Below, piece by piece: positions 21,749 through 32,229 of a stretch of DNA of 64,000 bases. This DNA comes from Vibrio pomeroyi (GTDB lineage: Bacteria > Pseudomonadota > Gammaproteobacteria > Enterobacterales > Vibrionaceae), in contig CP090854.1 in NCBI GenBank assembly GCA_041879425.1, forward strand, positions 2,418,001 through 2,482,000, written 5' to 3'. The notes below the pieces were generated by a model. It was given only the letters and a program-made list of their open reading frames with translations, did not search any database and had not been told where the DNA came from. How positions within the stretch are numbered: the first letter of the stretch is position 1; every line of letters starts with the position of its first letter. A program made the translations under genes and the position numbers.

Positions 21749-23866
21749 TTATACCTTGAACTGATTGACCAATTTCTGTTGCTGTTGAGACAGCTGATCA
21801 ATTTCATTGCCCACTTGTTCAGAAGCCGCGGCTTGTTCCAAGATCTTCGCACTCAAGTCTCGAATATTAACCACACTTTGATTCACTTCACCAGACACCG
21901 ATTGCTGCTCTTCTGCCGCTCTTACAATCTGATTGTTCATATCACTGATCGCTTCTATCGAAGTAAAGATCGAACCCAGATCCTCAACCGCTTTTTGAAC
22001 ATGTAACGCAGTATCGTTGGCAAGAATATTACCTTCTTGTATCGCCTCCACAACATCTTGAGTACCTGCATGAACCTTATCAATAACCGCTCTGATTTCA
22101 CCCACTGATGATTGTGTACGGCTTGCTAAGTTTCTTACTTCATCAGCAACAACCGCAAAACCTCGTCCTTGCTCACCCGCCCTTGCCGCTTCAATAGCCG
22201 CATTAAGCGCTAACAAGTTAGTCTGTTCAGAGATCCCTTCAATGACACTTAAAATCTCTGTGATGTTTCCATTATTCTTCGCTAGCTCTTCAACAATAGG
22301 CACAGCACTCGACATGCGTTCCACCAGCTTTCTCATTTCACCAGCTGAAAGTTCGATAACTTCTTGGCCTTGCTGAGCAGAACGGTTCGCTTCGCACGCT
22401 GCGTCCACGGCAACCTCTGCGTTTTGTACCACTAAGCCTGCGGTTTGAGTCATCTCTTCTGCCGCTGTTGCAACTAAATCCACTTCTTTGAATTGAGATT
22501 CACTGCTTTCACGAGTGCTTGATGCAGAGGCTTTCGCTTGGCTAGTTGTGCTCACTACCTGTTCCGTTGTTAAAACCACTTCTTTGATTGTGTGCTGAAG
22601 CTTATCTAAGAACAGGTTAAACCCTTTCGATAACTGTCCGATTTCATCTTGAGATTTCACTTCTAAGCGCTGTGTTAAATCACCTTCACCAGAAGCAATA
22701 TCATTCAACCTCTCTACTACCTGTCGAATTGGTTTAACAATAGACAGTGAAGCAAATGCGATAATAGCTAGACCAAAGAAAATAAACACAGTACCTGCGA
22801 TCACTTCTGTCTTGATGCCTTCGCTTAACTTAGTACTAATGATGGAATCCAATTTATTTGCATCGGCGACGACACTCTCTCTTGGGATCTCGAACAACAC
22901 GCCCCAAGTTTGGTTAGCGGCTACAACTGGAGCAAATGCGAGTAACCACTCACCGTTCTCACTCCATTGCGTTGTCACTTCGCCACCAAAGATAAAATCG
23001 GTCATCAAGTCGCTGTTTGTGTTGTTACTTTGGAAGCTCGAACCAACTGCAATGCTTGAATCATCAGAAGCAATAACAGAACCGTCTAGGCTCACCACGT
23101 AAACTGCACCTGCGCCATCAAACAAGCTTTGGTCAGATTGAGTCACTACATTGGTTAAGCCATCTAGTCTGAGATCAATCCCTAAGAAACCAATCGCCAT
23201 ATCATCGAGTAAGATAGGTACAGAGATTGAAGAGGTCAGTAAGGTTTTACCTCCGCTGTTCACGACTCTTGGCGTACTAATACAGGTTTGCCCTGATGAC
23301 AAAGGACAGTAGAAACGCTCACTGTTGCTGTCATCACTCAATATCGATTCTGAAAGCACATTCGGCAGAACATTCTCACCGTTGTCTGCCACCTTCCAAT
23401 AAGGTGCAAAGCGGCCTTTTTCGTTAGAGCCGACATAATCGGCATCCACATAGTTCGCGTCTTCACTATCGAGTAGGTCTGGCTTAAAAACTAAATATGC
23501 CCCTTGAATCGAATCGAAGTTTAAAACTGAACGACGCACCATCTCGTCCAGCGCAGTACGAAGCTCTTCACTTGGCGTAAAGTTTTCATCTGCATTGTTT
23601 TTTAGAAACTGAGCATTCGCCGCAAGCATCTCTGCGCGGTAAATAGCTTCGTCGACGTAACGTTGAGTTTCTTGAGCATTAAGCTGAGAAACAGACGCCA
23701 ACAACTGCTGAGTTTTATTGATAACTGATTCTGAGCTTTGAGATTTGATGACTTGTTGATTGCTCGTCGCGTTATAGATCGAGAAACCAATAAGAGACAG
23801 TGAAGTAATGATTAGGCAACAACCTGCTAAGAGGGTTATTTTCCACTGTACCGATAGAGAGCGCAT
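21749..23866 (-). CDS. Methyl-accepting chemotaxis protein (dCache sensor)
   Basis: Transmembrane chemoreceptor of 705 residues. TM1 is about 10-30 ([20 protein letters not shown]), a large periplasmic region about 35-340 has the Cache fold pattern ([28 protein letters not shown]), and TM2 is about 345-370. The HAMP linker ([20 protein letters not shown]) and cytoplasmic coiled-coil follow, with the conserved hairpin tip [20 protein letters not shown]. There is no C-terminal CheR/CheB pentapeptide (it ends LVNQFKV). The ligand is unknown; dCache receptors often sense amino acids or organic acids. It has its own upstream gap and is not in a chemotaxis operon. Confidence 0.93.
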   Translation of the reverse strand: MRSLSVQWKITLLAGCCLIITSLSLIGFSIYNATSNQQVIKSQSSESVINKTQQLLASVSQLNAQETQRYVDEAIYRAEMLAANAQFLKNNADENFTPSEELRTALDEMVRRSVLNFDSIQGAYLVFKPDLLDSEDANYVDADYVGSNEKGRFAPYWKVADNGENVLPNVLSESILSDDSNSERFYCPLSSGQTCISTPRVVNSGGKTLLTSSISVPILLDDMAIGFLGIDLRLDGLTNVVTQSDQSLFDGAGAVYVVSLDGSVIASDDSSIAVGSSFQSNNTNSDLMTDFIFGGEVTTQWSENGEWLLAFAPVVAANQTWGVLFEIPRESVVADANKLDSIISTKLSEGIKTEVIAGTVFIFFGLAIIAFASLSIVKPIRQVVERLNDIASGEGDLTQRLEVKSQDEIGQLSKGFNLFLDKLQHTIKEVVLTTEQVVSTTSQAKASASSTRESSESQFKEVDLVATAAEEMTQTAGLVVQNAEVAVDAACEANRSAQQGQEVIELSAGEMRKLVERMSSAVPIVEELAKNNGNITEILSVIEGISEQTNLLALNAAIEAARAGEQGRGFAVVADEVRNLASRTQSSVGEIRAVIDKVHAGTQDVVEAIQEGNILANDTALHVQKAVEDLGSIFTSIEAISDMNNQIVRAAEEQQSVSGEVNQSVVNIRDLSAKILEQAAASEQVGNEIDQLSQQQQKLVNQFKV

Positions 23867-24422
23867 TTAATATCCTTATTTAAGCCAAAAGACTTCCTTA
23901 ACCATAACTCCCACATTGATAACGAATTGCTGTCCACAATGTTAAAGAGTTAGACGAATAGCTTAGCGGATGATTACAGCACAATTTGCACACATATAAA
24001 ACGAAAGTTTACATAAATGTTAATAAGTCGTGTTTTTTGTCTTTTGTTACTGTGATTTCAAGAGCTTTCAGCTTGTCACGCCAAGTTAAACTATTGAAGC
24101 TAGAACGCCCAACTAGCAGTGTTCGCGGTTTAGAGAGATATTTGAACTAACACTATTAATGGGAATATTGCTTTATCAAAGAGACATTTCAAGGAAGCCC
24201 ATCCCACACACTCTGCATCTCTAAAACACAGCAATTTCGGATTATTTTTTCTAATTCAAGTTATAGATTTTTATCTTGATCAACTTCACATTTATTGATT
24301 GCTAAGTCGTCAATCAAGCTCTAATATCTCGCGCCTAGATTCCCTGAATACTTTATTAATTTGGCTCTCCTTAATGGAGCGCTAAGGTTTTTTACGTCTT
24401 TAATTTTTGGAGAGATACGCAA
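23867..24422. other. Divergent region MCP / emrD
   Basis: About 555 bases, AT-rich, holding both promoters. A small GCTC/GAGC hairpin followed by TTTTTT (about 24362-24394) lies in the emrD leader and could attenuate, but it is weak. No gene recognised. Confidence 0.35.
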
Positions 24423-25628
24423 ATGTCTGCCTCGTTTCCATTAGCGAAACTTACCTTTTTAATCGCTATCCTGACAGCCGTAGGTCAAATGACTCAAACG
24501 ATGTACGTGCCTTCTATCGGTCATATGGCGGGTGAGTTCTTGGTTTCTGCGTCTTCACTTCAAGCTGTGATGGCGTGCTACTTGATCCCTTATGGTCTAT
24601 CGCAATTTGTTTATGGTCCGCTTTCTGATCGACTAGGTCGTAAACCTATCATCGTTGCAGGTTTGATCATCTACATCATAGGTACTTTGGTGGCGTTGTT
24701 CGCCCATGAATATCAATGGTTCCTAGTGGGTAGCTTTATCCAAGGTTTAGGCATAGGTTGTGGCGGTGCGATGTCTCGTACATTGACTCGTGACTGTTTT
24801 GAAGGCGCAGAGCTGCACCGTGCAAATAGCTTAATCAGCATGTGTGTGATTTTCTCACCTCTGATGGCGCCTGTTTTAGGTGGTTACCTAACAGAAGCTT
24901 TCGGTTGGCGTTCTAGCTACTTGTTCCTTGCACTGTTTGGTATCGCTGTTGTTATCACCATGATGACGAGCATGATGGAAACTCTGCCTAAAGAACGACG
25001 CAAAAACGAGTCGGTTGTAAACAGCTACAAATTCGTTCTGTCTGACAAACGTTTCCAAGGCTTCTTACTAATACTGGTCGCAACCTTTGCTGGCGTAGCT
25101 GTATTTGAAGCAGCGGCAGGCGTACTGCTTGGCGGCGTACTTGGTCTACCTGCAACCACAGTAAGCTTGCTGTTTGTCTTACCCATTCCGGGTTACTTAG
25201 TGGGTGCAGGCTTATCTAGTTACATCGCACAACGTCGCTCTGAACGCCGCGCACTGAATGTTGGCTTAGTGTCGATCTTGGTTGGCTCAGCAGTGGTCTT
25301 GATACCGGGGCTGTTTGGTCAAACGACAGCATTGACTTTGGTTGGCGGTGCAGCGATTTACTTCTTGGGCGCTGGTATCTTATTCCCGGCGGCTACAACA
25401 GGTGCACTTTCGCCATTCCCATACCACGCAGGTACAGGAGGCGCGATCTTAGGTGGTATGCAGAACCTAGGTGCTGGTATCGCAACACTATTGGCATCGT
25501 TCTTCCCGGCTCAAGACCAACTGCCACTCGGTTGTTTGATGATTGCAATGTCATTTATCGTGATGCTTGGTTTACGTTGGGTTAATCGTAAACCTGACCA
25601 CTCAAACGAAATGCCACTGGCTATCTAA
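24423..25628 (+). CDS. emrD: MFS multidrug efflux transporter, EmrD type
   Basis: Proton-driven drug antiporter with 12 predicted helices in 401 residues. The DHA1-family motif after TM2 reads YGPLSDRLGRKPIIVAGL (motif A), and motif C-like glycine/proline segment is FSPLMAPVLGGYLTEAFGWR. The start MSASFPLAKLTFLIAIL and overall pattern match EmrD/EmrD-3 of Vibrio. A GGAGAG ribosome binding site precedes the ATG. Monocistronic: own upstream region and strong terminator. Confidence 0.85.
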   Translation: MSASFPLAKLTFLIAILTAVGQMTQTMYVPSIGHMAGEFLVSASSLQAVMACYLIPYGLSQFVYGPLSDRLGRKPIIVAGLIIYIIGTLVALFAHEYQWFLVGSFIQGLGIGCGGAMSRTLTRDCFEGAELHRANSLISMCVIFSPLMAPVLGGYLTEAFGWRSSYLFLALFGIAVVITMMTSMMETLPKERRKNESVVNSYKFVLSDKRFQGFLLILVATFAGVAVFEAAAGVLLGGVLGLPATTVSLLFVLPIPGYLVGAGLSSYIAQRRSERRALNVGLVSILVGSAVVLIPGLFGQTTALTLVGGAAIYFLGAGILFPAATTGALSPFPYHAGTGGAILGGMQNLGAGIATLLASFFPAQDQLPLGCLMIAMSFIVMLGLRWVNRKPDHSNEMPLAI

Positions 25629-25657
25629 AATAAAACTCGAGTCCTGCCCATACGAAG

Positions 25658-25690
25658 AAAAGGGACATACTGAAAAGTGTGTCCCTTTTT
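25658..25690 (+). terminator. Terminator of emrD
   Basis: AAAAGGGACA pairs with TGTCCCTTTT, extended by three weaker pairs, and is followed by a T-run. Confidence 0.85.
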
Positions 25691-25894
25691 GTTGCACGCT
25701 TACCCTCACGTCTACCTCAATTTCATTTAACATTACTTTGATTTTTTGAAAACAATAACAGACACTTACCTTGAAAGTGCATATCCAGAATCCAATTATA
25801 AATAACATCACTGGAAGAAAACCACGATACCTAGGCTCTGATAGAAAAGGATGCTGGCATTAAAACGAGTAAGGTGCACACTAAGGATATACAG

Positions 25895-28060
25895 ATGCGT
25901 TTCGCTTTAACCACATTAGCCGTATCGGTGGCGCTTGTCGCCGGATGCAGCCATCAAGGAATAACAACCATGAAACACTACTCTCCATCGCAACTCGTCG
26001 CTCAGCAGACACAAGCTCCTGTTGCTAAGAAAGTCCCTCATGCAATGACGATTCATGGTGATACTCGAATCGATAATTACTACTGGATGCGCGATGATGA
26101 ACGCCAAGATCCAGAGATCTTGCAGCATCTTGAGCAAGAGAACCTGTACGCAGAGACTGTGCTGGTGCATACAGAATCAACACAAAAACAGTTATTTGAA
26201 GAGATCAAAGGCCGAATCGCGAAAGACGACAATTCAGTACCGGTTCGTAAAGGCAGCTACTACTACTCGAATAAAGTCACGGGTGACAACGAATATCCGG
26301 TTCACTTGCGTGAAAAAGACTTTTTAGGCACGGACAAGCAAGTCATCTTAGACGTTAATGAACTAGCAAAAGAACATGAATTCTTCAGTATTGGTGGCTT
26401 AACGATCAGCCCAGACGAAAACTTGTTGGCCTATGGTGAAGATACCCTGAGTCGCCGCATTTACACCATCAAGATTAAAGACCTCACCACTGGTGAATAC
26501 CTAAACGACGAAATTGAAGGTGCTTCGAGTGCTATCGCGTGGCAAAACGATAGCCAAGCCTTTTACTACATCAAGAAAGATCCACAAACACTGCTAGGTT
26601 ACCAAGTTTACCGCCACGTATTAGGCACACCTCAAACAAGCGATGAGTTAATCTACGAAGAAATCGACAGCGCTTACTACACCTCATTGAGCAAAAGCAA
26701 AGATGGTGAAGAGGTCTACATTTGGCACTCGAGCACAGAAACCAGTGGTGTTTCAGTCATCGATGCCAACAATCCACAGGCTAAAGCCGAAGCTTTCTAC
26801 CCAAAAGAGACTGGAATTGAGTACAGCATCGCTAAACTGGGTGATTGGTATTACATCTACACCAACTACCAAGCGGTCAACTTTCGTTTAATGAAAGTCG
26901 CAGCTGAAGACATGCATGACCGCTCAAAATGGGTCGATGTCATTGCAGCGGACGATAACACTCAGCTTGTTGATTTCGAGTTGTTTGATGACCATCTTGT
27001 TTACGAGCAACGTGCGGATGGCTTGTCGACAGTCACGGTTCGCCAGCTCTCAACAGGCAAAGAGTTCCCACTTGAATTTAACGACACCGCTTTTGCCGCT
27101 TACCTAACGAGTAACTATGAGTTAGATAACTCAAAAGTTCGAATCTATTACAGCAGCTTGACTACACCGGGGACTTACTACGATTTCGACCTGAGTACGG
27201 GTGAGTCTGAAATCAAAAAGCAAACACCAGTATTAGGTGATTTCGAAGCGGATAATTACCAATCAGAGCGAATCATGGTTACGGCTCGCGATGGCAAGCA
27301 AGTGCCTGTCTCTTTGGTTTATCGCAAAGACTTATTCAAGAAAGACGGTACTAACCCTATCTACCAATACGGCTACGGATCTTACGGTTCAACCATTGAA
27401 CCGACCTTCAGCTCGACTCGTCTCAGCCTGCTTGATAGAGGCTTCGTTTTTGCGATAGCTCACATCCGCGGTTCAGAAATGCTAGGGCGACCTTGGTATG
27501 AAGACGGCAAAAAACTGACCAAACAAAACACGTTCAATGACTTTATCGATGTAACTAAAGGTCTAGTTGAAGAAGGTTATGGTGCTAAAGATAAAGTATT
27601 CGCGGTAGGCGGTTCAGCCGGCGGTTTATTAATGGGAGCTATTATCAACCAAGCACCGGAATTATACAGAGGCATTGGAGCTCATGTTCCGTTTGTTGAT
27701 GTAGTAACAACCATGCTTGACGAGTCGATTCCTCTTACGACTAACGAGTACGATGAATGGGGCAATCCTAACAATAAAACCTACTATGACTACATGCTGA
27801 GTTACTCACCGTACGACAACATTAAGGTACAAAACTACCCGAACATGTTGGTAACGACAGGCCTGCATGACTCACAGGTGCAATACTTTGAGCCAATGAA
27901 ATGGGTGGCGAAGCTGCGTGAAATGAAAACAGACAACAATGTGTTGCTGTTCAAAACCGATATGGAGGCCGGTCACGGTGGCGCTTCTGGTCGATTTAAA
28001 CGATTGAAAGAAGACGCACTCGAATACGCGTTCTTTTTAGATTTACTAAAGACTCAATAG
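25895..28060 (+). CDS. ptrB: Lipoprotein S9 family oligopeptidase (oligopeptidase B-like)
   Basis: Serine peptidase of the prolyl oligopeptidase clan, cleaving short peptides, probably after basic residues. From ATG 25895 (AAGGAT in front) it is 721 residues. A lipoprotein signal (MRFALTTLAVSVALVAGC, Cys18) places it in the envelope, unlike cytoplasmic E. coli PtrB. A beta-propeller (about 60-440) precedes the alpha/beta-hydrolase domain with nucleophile GGSAGG (Ser574), TGLHDSQV (Asp) and GHGGASGR (His). DESIPLTTNEYDEWGNP, the acidic S1-site region of oligopeptidase B, supports Arg/Lys specificity. Confidence 0.88.
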   Translation: MRFALTTLAVSVALVAGCSHQGITTMKHYSPSQLVAQQTQAPVAKKVPHAMTIHGDTRIDNYYWMRDDERQDPEILQHLEQENLYAETVLVHTESTQKQLFEEIKGRIAKDDNSVPVRKGSYYYSNKVTGDNEYPVHLREKDFLGTDKQVILDVNELAKEHEFFSIGGLTISPDENLLAYGEDTLSRRIYTIKIKDLTTGEYLNDEIEGASSAIAWQNDSQAFYYIKKDPQTLLGYQVYRHVLGTPQTSDELIYEEIDSAYYTSLSKSKDGEEVYIWHSSTETSGVSVIDANNPQAKAEAFYPKETGIEYSIAKLGDWYYIYTNYQAVNFRLMKVAAEDMHDRSKWVDVIAADDNTQLVDFELFDDHLVYEQRADGLSTVTVRQLSTGKEFPLEFNDTAFAAYLTSNYELDNSKVRIYYSSLTTPGTYYDFDLSTGESEIKKQTPVLGDFEADNYQSERIMVTARDGKQVPVSLVYRKDLFKKDGTNPIYQYGYGSYGSTIEPTFSSTRLSLLDRGFVFAIAHIRGSEMLGRPWYEDGKKLTKQNTFNDFIDVTKGLVEEGYGAKDKVFAVGGSAGGLLMGAIINQAPELYRGIGAHVPFVDVVTTMLDESIPLTTNEYDEWGNPNNKTYYDYMLSYSPYDNIKVQNYPNMLVTTGLHDSQVQYFEPMKWVAKLREMKTDNNVLLFKTDMEAGHGGASGRFKRLKEDALEYAFFLDLLKTQ

Positions 28061-28229
28061 ATTCTACGTAACTGTAAGTATTCACATCATTTAATGTCGC
28101 CATTTTGTCTCTACAAAGTGGCGACAGAAATTATTAAGCATGGTTAAATACGATGAACCATGAAATCCACCAAATCAAAAACCTTTAAAAACAAGCAGTG
28201 ACAAAGGTTTACGAGAGGTATAAAAACAA

Positions 28230-29036
28230 ATGAAAGTAATTAGCTTCAACATCAACGGCCTAAGAGCCCGCCTTCACCAACTGCAAGCTGTTATCGACAA
28301 ACACCAACCGGACGTAATTGGTCTGCAAGAGATAAAAGTACACGATGAAGCCTTCCCTGTTTCTGATGTTGAAGCAATGGGCTACAAGGTTTACTTTCAC
28401 GGCCAAAAAGCACACTACGGTGTGGCTATGCTGTGTAAGCAAGAGCCAATCTCTGTTCAGAAAGGTTTTCCAACCGACAATGAAGACCATCAAAAGCGTA
28501 TGATCATGGCGACGTTTGAAGATGAAAACGGTGAAAAGGTTACAGTACTAAATGGTTACTTCCCTCAAGGGGATAACATCAAGCATGAAACCAAATACCC
28601 GTACAAGCGCGAGTTCTACAAAGACTTGATGACTTACCTAAACGATTACCACAATAAAGATGAACAAGTGATCGTAATGGGCGACATTAATATTAGCCCA
28701 ATTGATGCTGACATCGGCATTGGTGAACCTAATGCGAAACGTTGGTTGAAAACCGGTAAGTGTTCTTTCCAACCAGAAGAACGTGAATGGCTAAAAACTC
28801 TGATGGATTGGGGTTTTGTAGATAGCTTCCGTTTACTGCACCCTGAAGTAAACGATCAATACTCTTGGTTTGATTACCGTTCAAAAGGTTTCGTAGACAA
28901 CCGCGGTCTGCGTATTGATGTAGTCCTAGCAACTCAGAAACTTGCTGATAAGTGCACTGAAGCTGGCATCGACTATGAGCTACGTGGCATTGAAAAACCG
29001 TCTGATCACGCGCCAATTTGGTCGACTTTTAAGTAA
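28230..29036 (+). CDS. xthA: Exodeoxyribonuclease III
   Basis: AP endonuclease and 3'-5' exonuclease of base excision repair; 268 residues, as in E. coli. Motifs: [15 protein letters not shown] (Asn7), [10 protein letters not shown] (Glu34), [14 protein letters not shown] (Asp/Asn pair), and the C-terminal [12 protein letters not shown] with the catalytic Asp-His. The sequence is closer to E. coli XthA than to ExoA types. It is monocistronic, with a clear terminator behind it. Confidence 0.96.
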   Translation: MKVISFNINGLRARLHQLQAVIDKHQPDVIGLQEIKVHDEAFPVSDVEAMGYKVYFHGQKAHYGVAMLCKQEPISVQKGFPTDNEDHQKRMIMATFEDENGEKVTVLNGYFPQGDNIKHETKYPYKREFYKDLMTYLNDYHNKDEQVIVMGDINISPIDADIGIGEPNAKRWLKTGKCSFQPEEREWLKTLMDWGFVDSFRLLHPEVNDQYSWFDYRSKGFVDNRGLRIDVVLATQKLADKCTEAGIDYELRGIEKPSDHAPIWSTFK

Positions 29037-29079
29037 TTAGCTCGTTTAACTCGTTTTCTTGTTTAACTAATTAAAAAAG

Positions 29080-29112
29080 AAAGGAGAGTTGGAATTACCC
29101 ACTCTCCTTTTT
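29080..29112 (+). terminator. Terminator of xthA
   Basis: AAAGGAGAGT pairs with ACTCTCCTTT around a short loop and is followed by Ts. It may also serve the convergent metallopeptidase gene. Confidence 0.8.
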
Positions 29113-29157
29113 CATATCCATATTTATCGCTAAAGCAAATCGGTTGCTACCGAGCTA

Positions 29158-32010
29158 TCAAAGAGGCCAAACAGCACTTCCATCCACATCCAATGGATAC
29201 TTCGCAAAGTCATCTAAACAATAGCCAGTATTCTCAGAAGCAAAATACTTAAGAGGCATGGTGGTTAAATTCAAACTTCCCACCTGCTGTTTCGCCTTAT
29301 TATCAAAGCTAAAGCCCCACATATCCAAGTACGCTCGCATATCTCGTTGAGTCACATAGCTCATCGCGATCAATTGCCAATCATCACTAGAAATAGCTTT
29401 TGCCTCTTCTAGAGTGTAATCAGAGAAACCTATCGAGCCTCGATTTGCACTCCATAGTTCTTCTGATTTTGCCAAACGATTAAACTCTCGCTCTATCGTA
29501 TGCAAACGTCCCAGTAAGTGCCAACCCGTAGTCAAAATCCCCTGCTCTTGCGCCAACATCATCATCTGAATATAGATGCGTGCACCCCAGCTCCAATTCG
29601 CTTGGTTCTGAGTAGCCATATAAGCATTCGGGTCGATTTCCAAACGACTCTGTTTAAGTATTTCGAATTGACCTTTGAAGTCTAAACCTTGGCAAGCCGA
29701 TATCTTTCCCGTCTCTTGATAATAACGAGACTTACTGTAATAGGAGTAGTAGTTCGTCGTAGAGTGGCCTTCCCAACCAGAGAAACGAAAGCGACTCTTC
29801 TCAAGCCCATGCCCTAATTCATGTAAATCACCATGCCCTAGAGGATCAAAAGACCAATAAGCATCGTAAGGGTTTCCTGAACAACCGTAACCACAGTTCG
29901 CTTGGTCGGCGTTCATATGCTTCACAATATCAATGGTTTCAACCTGCCAACCCTGATTTTTTGCGTATTGCTGAATTTCATCAATGACATCAATTCCCGG
30001 GCCTTCAAAACCAGCAAGCGCATGAGGTAAGTTATGAACGTAACGCTCTGTTGCTAATGCCATATCTTGTGGCTTATCCCATCGCGCAGGGCTTACTGAA
30101 TCCTGCATTTTTTCTAGCTTTGAGTGAACTTCAAATCCCGGAGTAATCAGCTCGGTCCAATCAAAGTTTCCTTCCTCAAGCTGTGCAACAAAACTGTCGT
30201 TGTCTGCCTCACTGCGCCAAACAGGATGCTGCGCGACATTTTCAAAGCGCAGCTCCACATCAATATCATTGGTATCAAAATGAACCTGTAATGTCCCACC
30301 ATAGGCTGATGTGAGATAAATCGTCTCTCCCGGTTTCACTGGATAGGTTACCGAGGTGAGAAATTTTGGCCGAGCGTAACCGTCATTACCTGAAAACTCG
30401 TGTGTTGCGCCGCTACGCAATGTATTAAATGCAATAGACGTAGAGACTTCGTTACTGTCTAAGCGAGTCACCTTAATTGTCTTACCCGGCAAGGCATATA
30501 CACCAGCAGACCGAAAGTTTCTCTTGGACTCCAAAGCAATTGTTTTTGTGACTAGCGGAACGTTCTCAAAACTCTTAGTACTAAAATTACCTAGACTTGG
30601 TTGCGCCGCGTTATACACGCGACTGTTGTATACCGCGTAATCACTGTAATAAGAACGAAGAAAATCAATCCTCTCTGTCACGCCTTTACCCATTGGGTAC
30701 TGAACATCTTGACGGTAATGGTCAGCAAGTAGCAGTAACAGCTTTTCATATTCGTAATCATCCGTTGTAAACAGATCCACTTTCTTACTATCAAGCGATG
30801 TTAGATGGGAACGAATACTGTTTGCGGCAATATAGAACTCCTCATCCATATTGGATTCATCAGGGCAAGATTTATCATCACAGGTATTTAAGTCAGCAGT
30901 GAAGCTATCGTCTTTCAATCTCTGTAAAAGTGCTTGTTGTTGAACAATGTTATCCGGAACCTGATTAATAAGCTGTGTAGAATCCCAATTAGACAGGCCG
31001 AGCTTGCGCCAATAGTTGTCACCAACGTAGGTCATGTGCATTTCAGCAAACAAGGCATTACCTAAGTCCGTCATGCCGCCATTAAGATGCAGGTACAACA
31101 CAGGAATGTTCTCGCTGAACGCGAGGCGTACCCCCTTAAGAACATCGTCTATGCTATCGCCAGTATTAAGCTTTTGAGACACGATCAACAAATCAGGGTC
31201 ATTGGCTTCAAGGCACTGGCTTAACTGACTGCCATCACAAGTATTGTCTGCGTTTATAACCATAGAAGCGTTAACATTGTCGGTTAACCAGTTTCGTGTC
31301 GCTTGGTCATCAGGAAAGTAATGAGACTGATCAAGCTGAGCTAACACGACATTCTGGGGTACATCAGTACCTGAAACCCAAGTCACCAAGTTCTTCAACC
31401 AAGTGTTCATCTCGTCATTGACAGAATCAGGGAAACGTTGCTTCGTTCTAAAAGGGTTACTCGCTAATGCTGCATAGCGACTGTTGTCTGATGTATAACC
31501 AGCAATACCTATCACTAACTCTTGATCATCATATCCATCAATCATCGCTTTATTAGTTTTTAAGACGACATCATTAAAGCCATAGGTAGGTAAGATAATT
31601 GCTGTGTCATGGGTTGGATCCCAATGAAGATTGCGTAACGGCTCCCCATCTGAGTTTTGAGATAAAGCTTGTTTAATCAGATTGTAATCCGAGTTGTATC
31701 GAGTCACTAAAGCTTGGCTAGCTTCAATAAATTCATTAGAGTCAGTCACATACGAGGCATCGCCCGTGGACAATGCCTTTTGTACTGCTGTTTGTGGAGT
31801 AGGAGTAATATCAGGGTCACCGCTTCCGTCACCTCCGCTCCCTTCTCCACCAGAACCACCAGAACCACCAGAACCACCAGAACCACCAGAACCACCAGAA
31901 CCACCAGAACCAGTTTGGGCACTTTCACCGCCGCTACCACCTCCGCATCCTAAAAGTGACAGGGCAATAACACAAAGAACCAAATTGGATAGTAAGTTAC
32001 TCTTTTTCAT
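29158..32010 (-). CDS. ImpA-like M88/M60-type metallopeptidase, lipoprotein
   Basis: A 950-residue envelope or secreted zinc peptidase. The start at 32010 has GGAA at good spacing. Signal peptide with lipobox (LCVIALSLLGCG) is followed by a flexible linker of Gly/Ser made of SGG repeats (about 30-70). The zinc motif is GDLHELGHGLEKSRF (His730, Glu731, His734). The block architecture resembles Pseudomonas aeruginosa ImpA, which cleaves O-glycosylated mucin-type proteins (P-selectin ligand). Mucin or glycoprotein cleavage here is inference. It stands alone between convergent xthA and the amino acid importer. Confidence 0.78.
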   Translation of the reverse strand: MKKSNLLSNLVLCVIALSLLGCGGGSGGESAQTGSGGSGGSGGSGGSGGSGGSGGEGSGGDGSGDPDITPTPQTAVQKALSTGDASYVTDSNEFIEASQALVTRYNSDYNLIKQALSQNSDGEPLRNLHWDPTHDTAIILPTYGFNDVVLKTNKAMIDGYDDQELVIGIAGYTSDNSRYAALASNPFRTKQRFPDSVNDEMNTWLKNLVTWVSGTDVPQNVVLAQLDQSHYFPDDQATRNWLTDNVNASMVINADNTCDGSQLSQCLEANDPDLLIVSQKLNTGDSIDDVLKGVRLAFSENIPVLYLHLNGGMTDLGNALFAEMHMTYVGDNYWRKLGLSNWDSTQLINQVPDNIVQQQALLQRLKDDSFTADLNTCDDKSCPDESNMDEEFYIAANSIRSHLTSLDSKKVDLFTTDDYEYEKLLLLLADHYRQDVQYPMGKGVTERIDFLRSYYSDYAVYNSRVYNAAQPSLGNFSTKSFENVPLVTKTIALESKRNFRSAGVYALPGKTIKVTRLDSNEVSTSIAFNTLRSGATHEFSGNDGYARPKFLTSVTYPVKPGETIYLTSAYGGTLQVHFDTNDIDVELRFENVAQHPVWRSEADNDSFVAQLEEGNFDWTELITPGFEVHSKLEKMQDSVSPARWDKPQDMALATERYVHNLPHALAGFEGPGIDVIDEIQQYAKNQGWQVETIDIVKHMNADQANCGYGCSGNPYDAYWSFDPLGHGDLHELGHGLEKSRFRFSGWEGHSTTNYYSYYSKSRYYQETGKISACQGLDFKGQFEILKQSRLEIDPNAYMATQNQANWSWGARIYIQMMMLAQEQGILTTGWHLLGRLHTIEREFNRLAKSEELWSANRGSIGFSDYTLEEAKAISSDDWQLIAMSYVTQRDMRAYLDMWGFSFDNKAKQQVGSLNLTTMPLKYFASENTGYCLDDFAKYPLDVDGSAVWPL
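31847..31909. repeat. In-frame 9-base repeat CCACCAGAA x 7 (Ser-Gly-Gly linker)
   Basis: Seven perfect copies of CCACCAGAA; on the coding strand TTCTGGTGG encodes Ser-Gly-Gly. The unit length keeps the frame, so copy-number change would only lengthen or shorten the linker behind the lipobox of the metallopeptidase. Confidence 0.95.
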
Positions 32011-32176
32011 CATTATTCCATGCAACAACAAAATTCCGCCGAGTCTATCTATAGTTAAATCTAAAGCAATTATTCTAATGAATGTGTAAGCACAATTTGA
32101 AGCAAGTTAACTGTTTTGAAAAATCGATAGTTCTCCGAGATAAACCTATCCAAGGTCGTCACTGATTTTTCTTGTG

Positions 32177-32209
32177 ATACAAAAAACGGCGCTCAATGAG
32201 CGCCGTTTT
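32177..32209 (-). terminator. Terminator of the amino acid ABC operon
   Basis: A 12-bp stem, AAAACGGCGCTC / GAGCGCCGTTTT, with a 3-base loop and T-run on the minus strand behind hisM. Confidence 0.85.
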
Positions 32210-32229
32210 GTTAACTATGTAAAATGCAA

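Noticed and set aside
31694..32089. Proline/glutamate- and Thr/Arg-repeat frames opposite the metallopeptidase gene
   Set aside because: They mirror the Ser-Gly-Gly repeat; the coding strand has signal peptide, lipobox and zinc motif.
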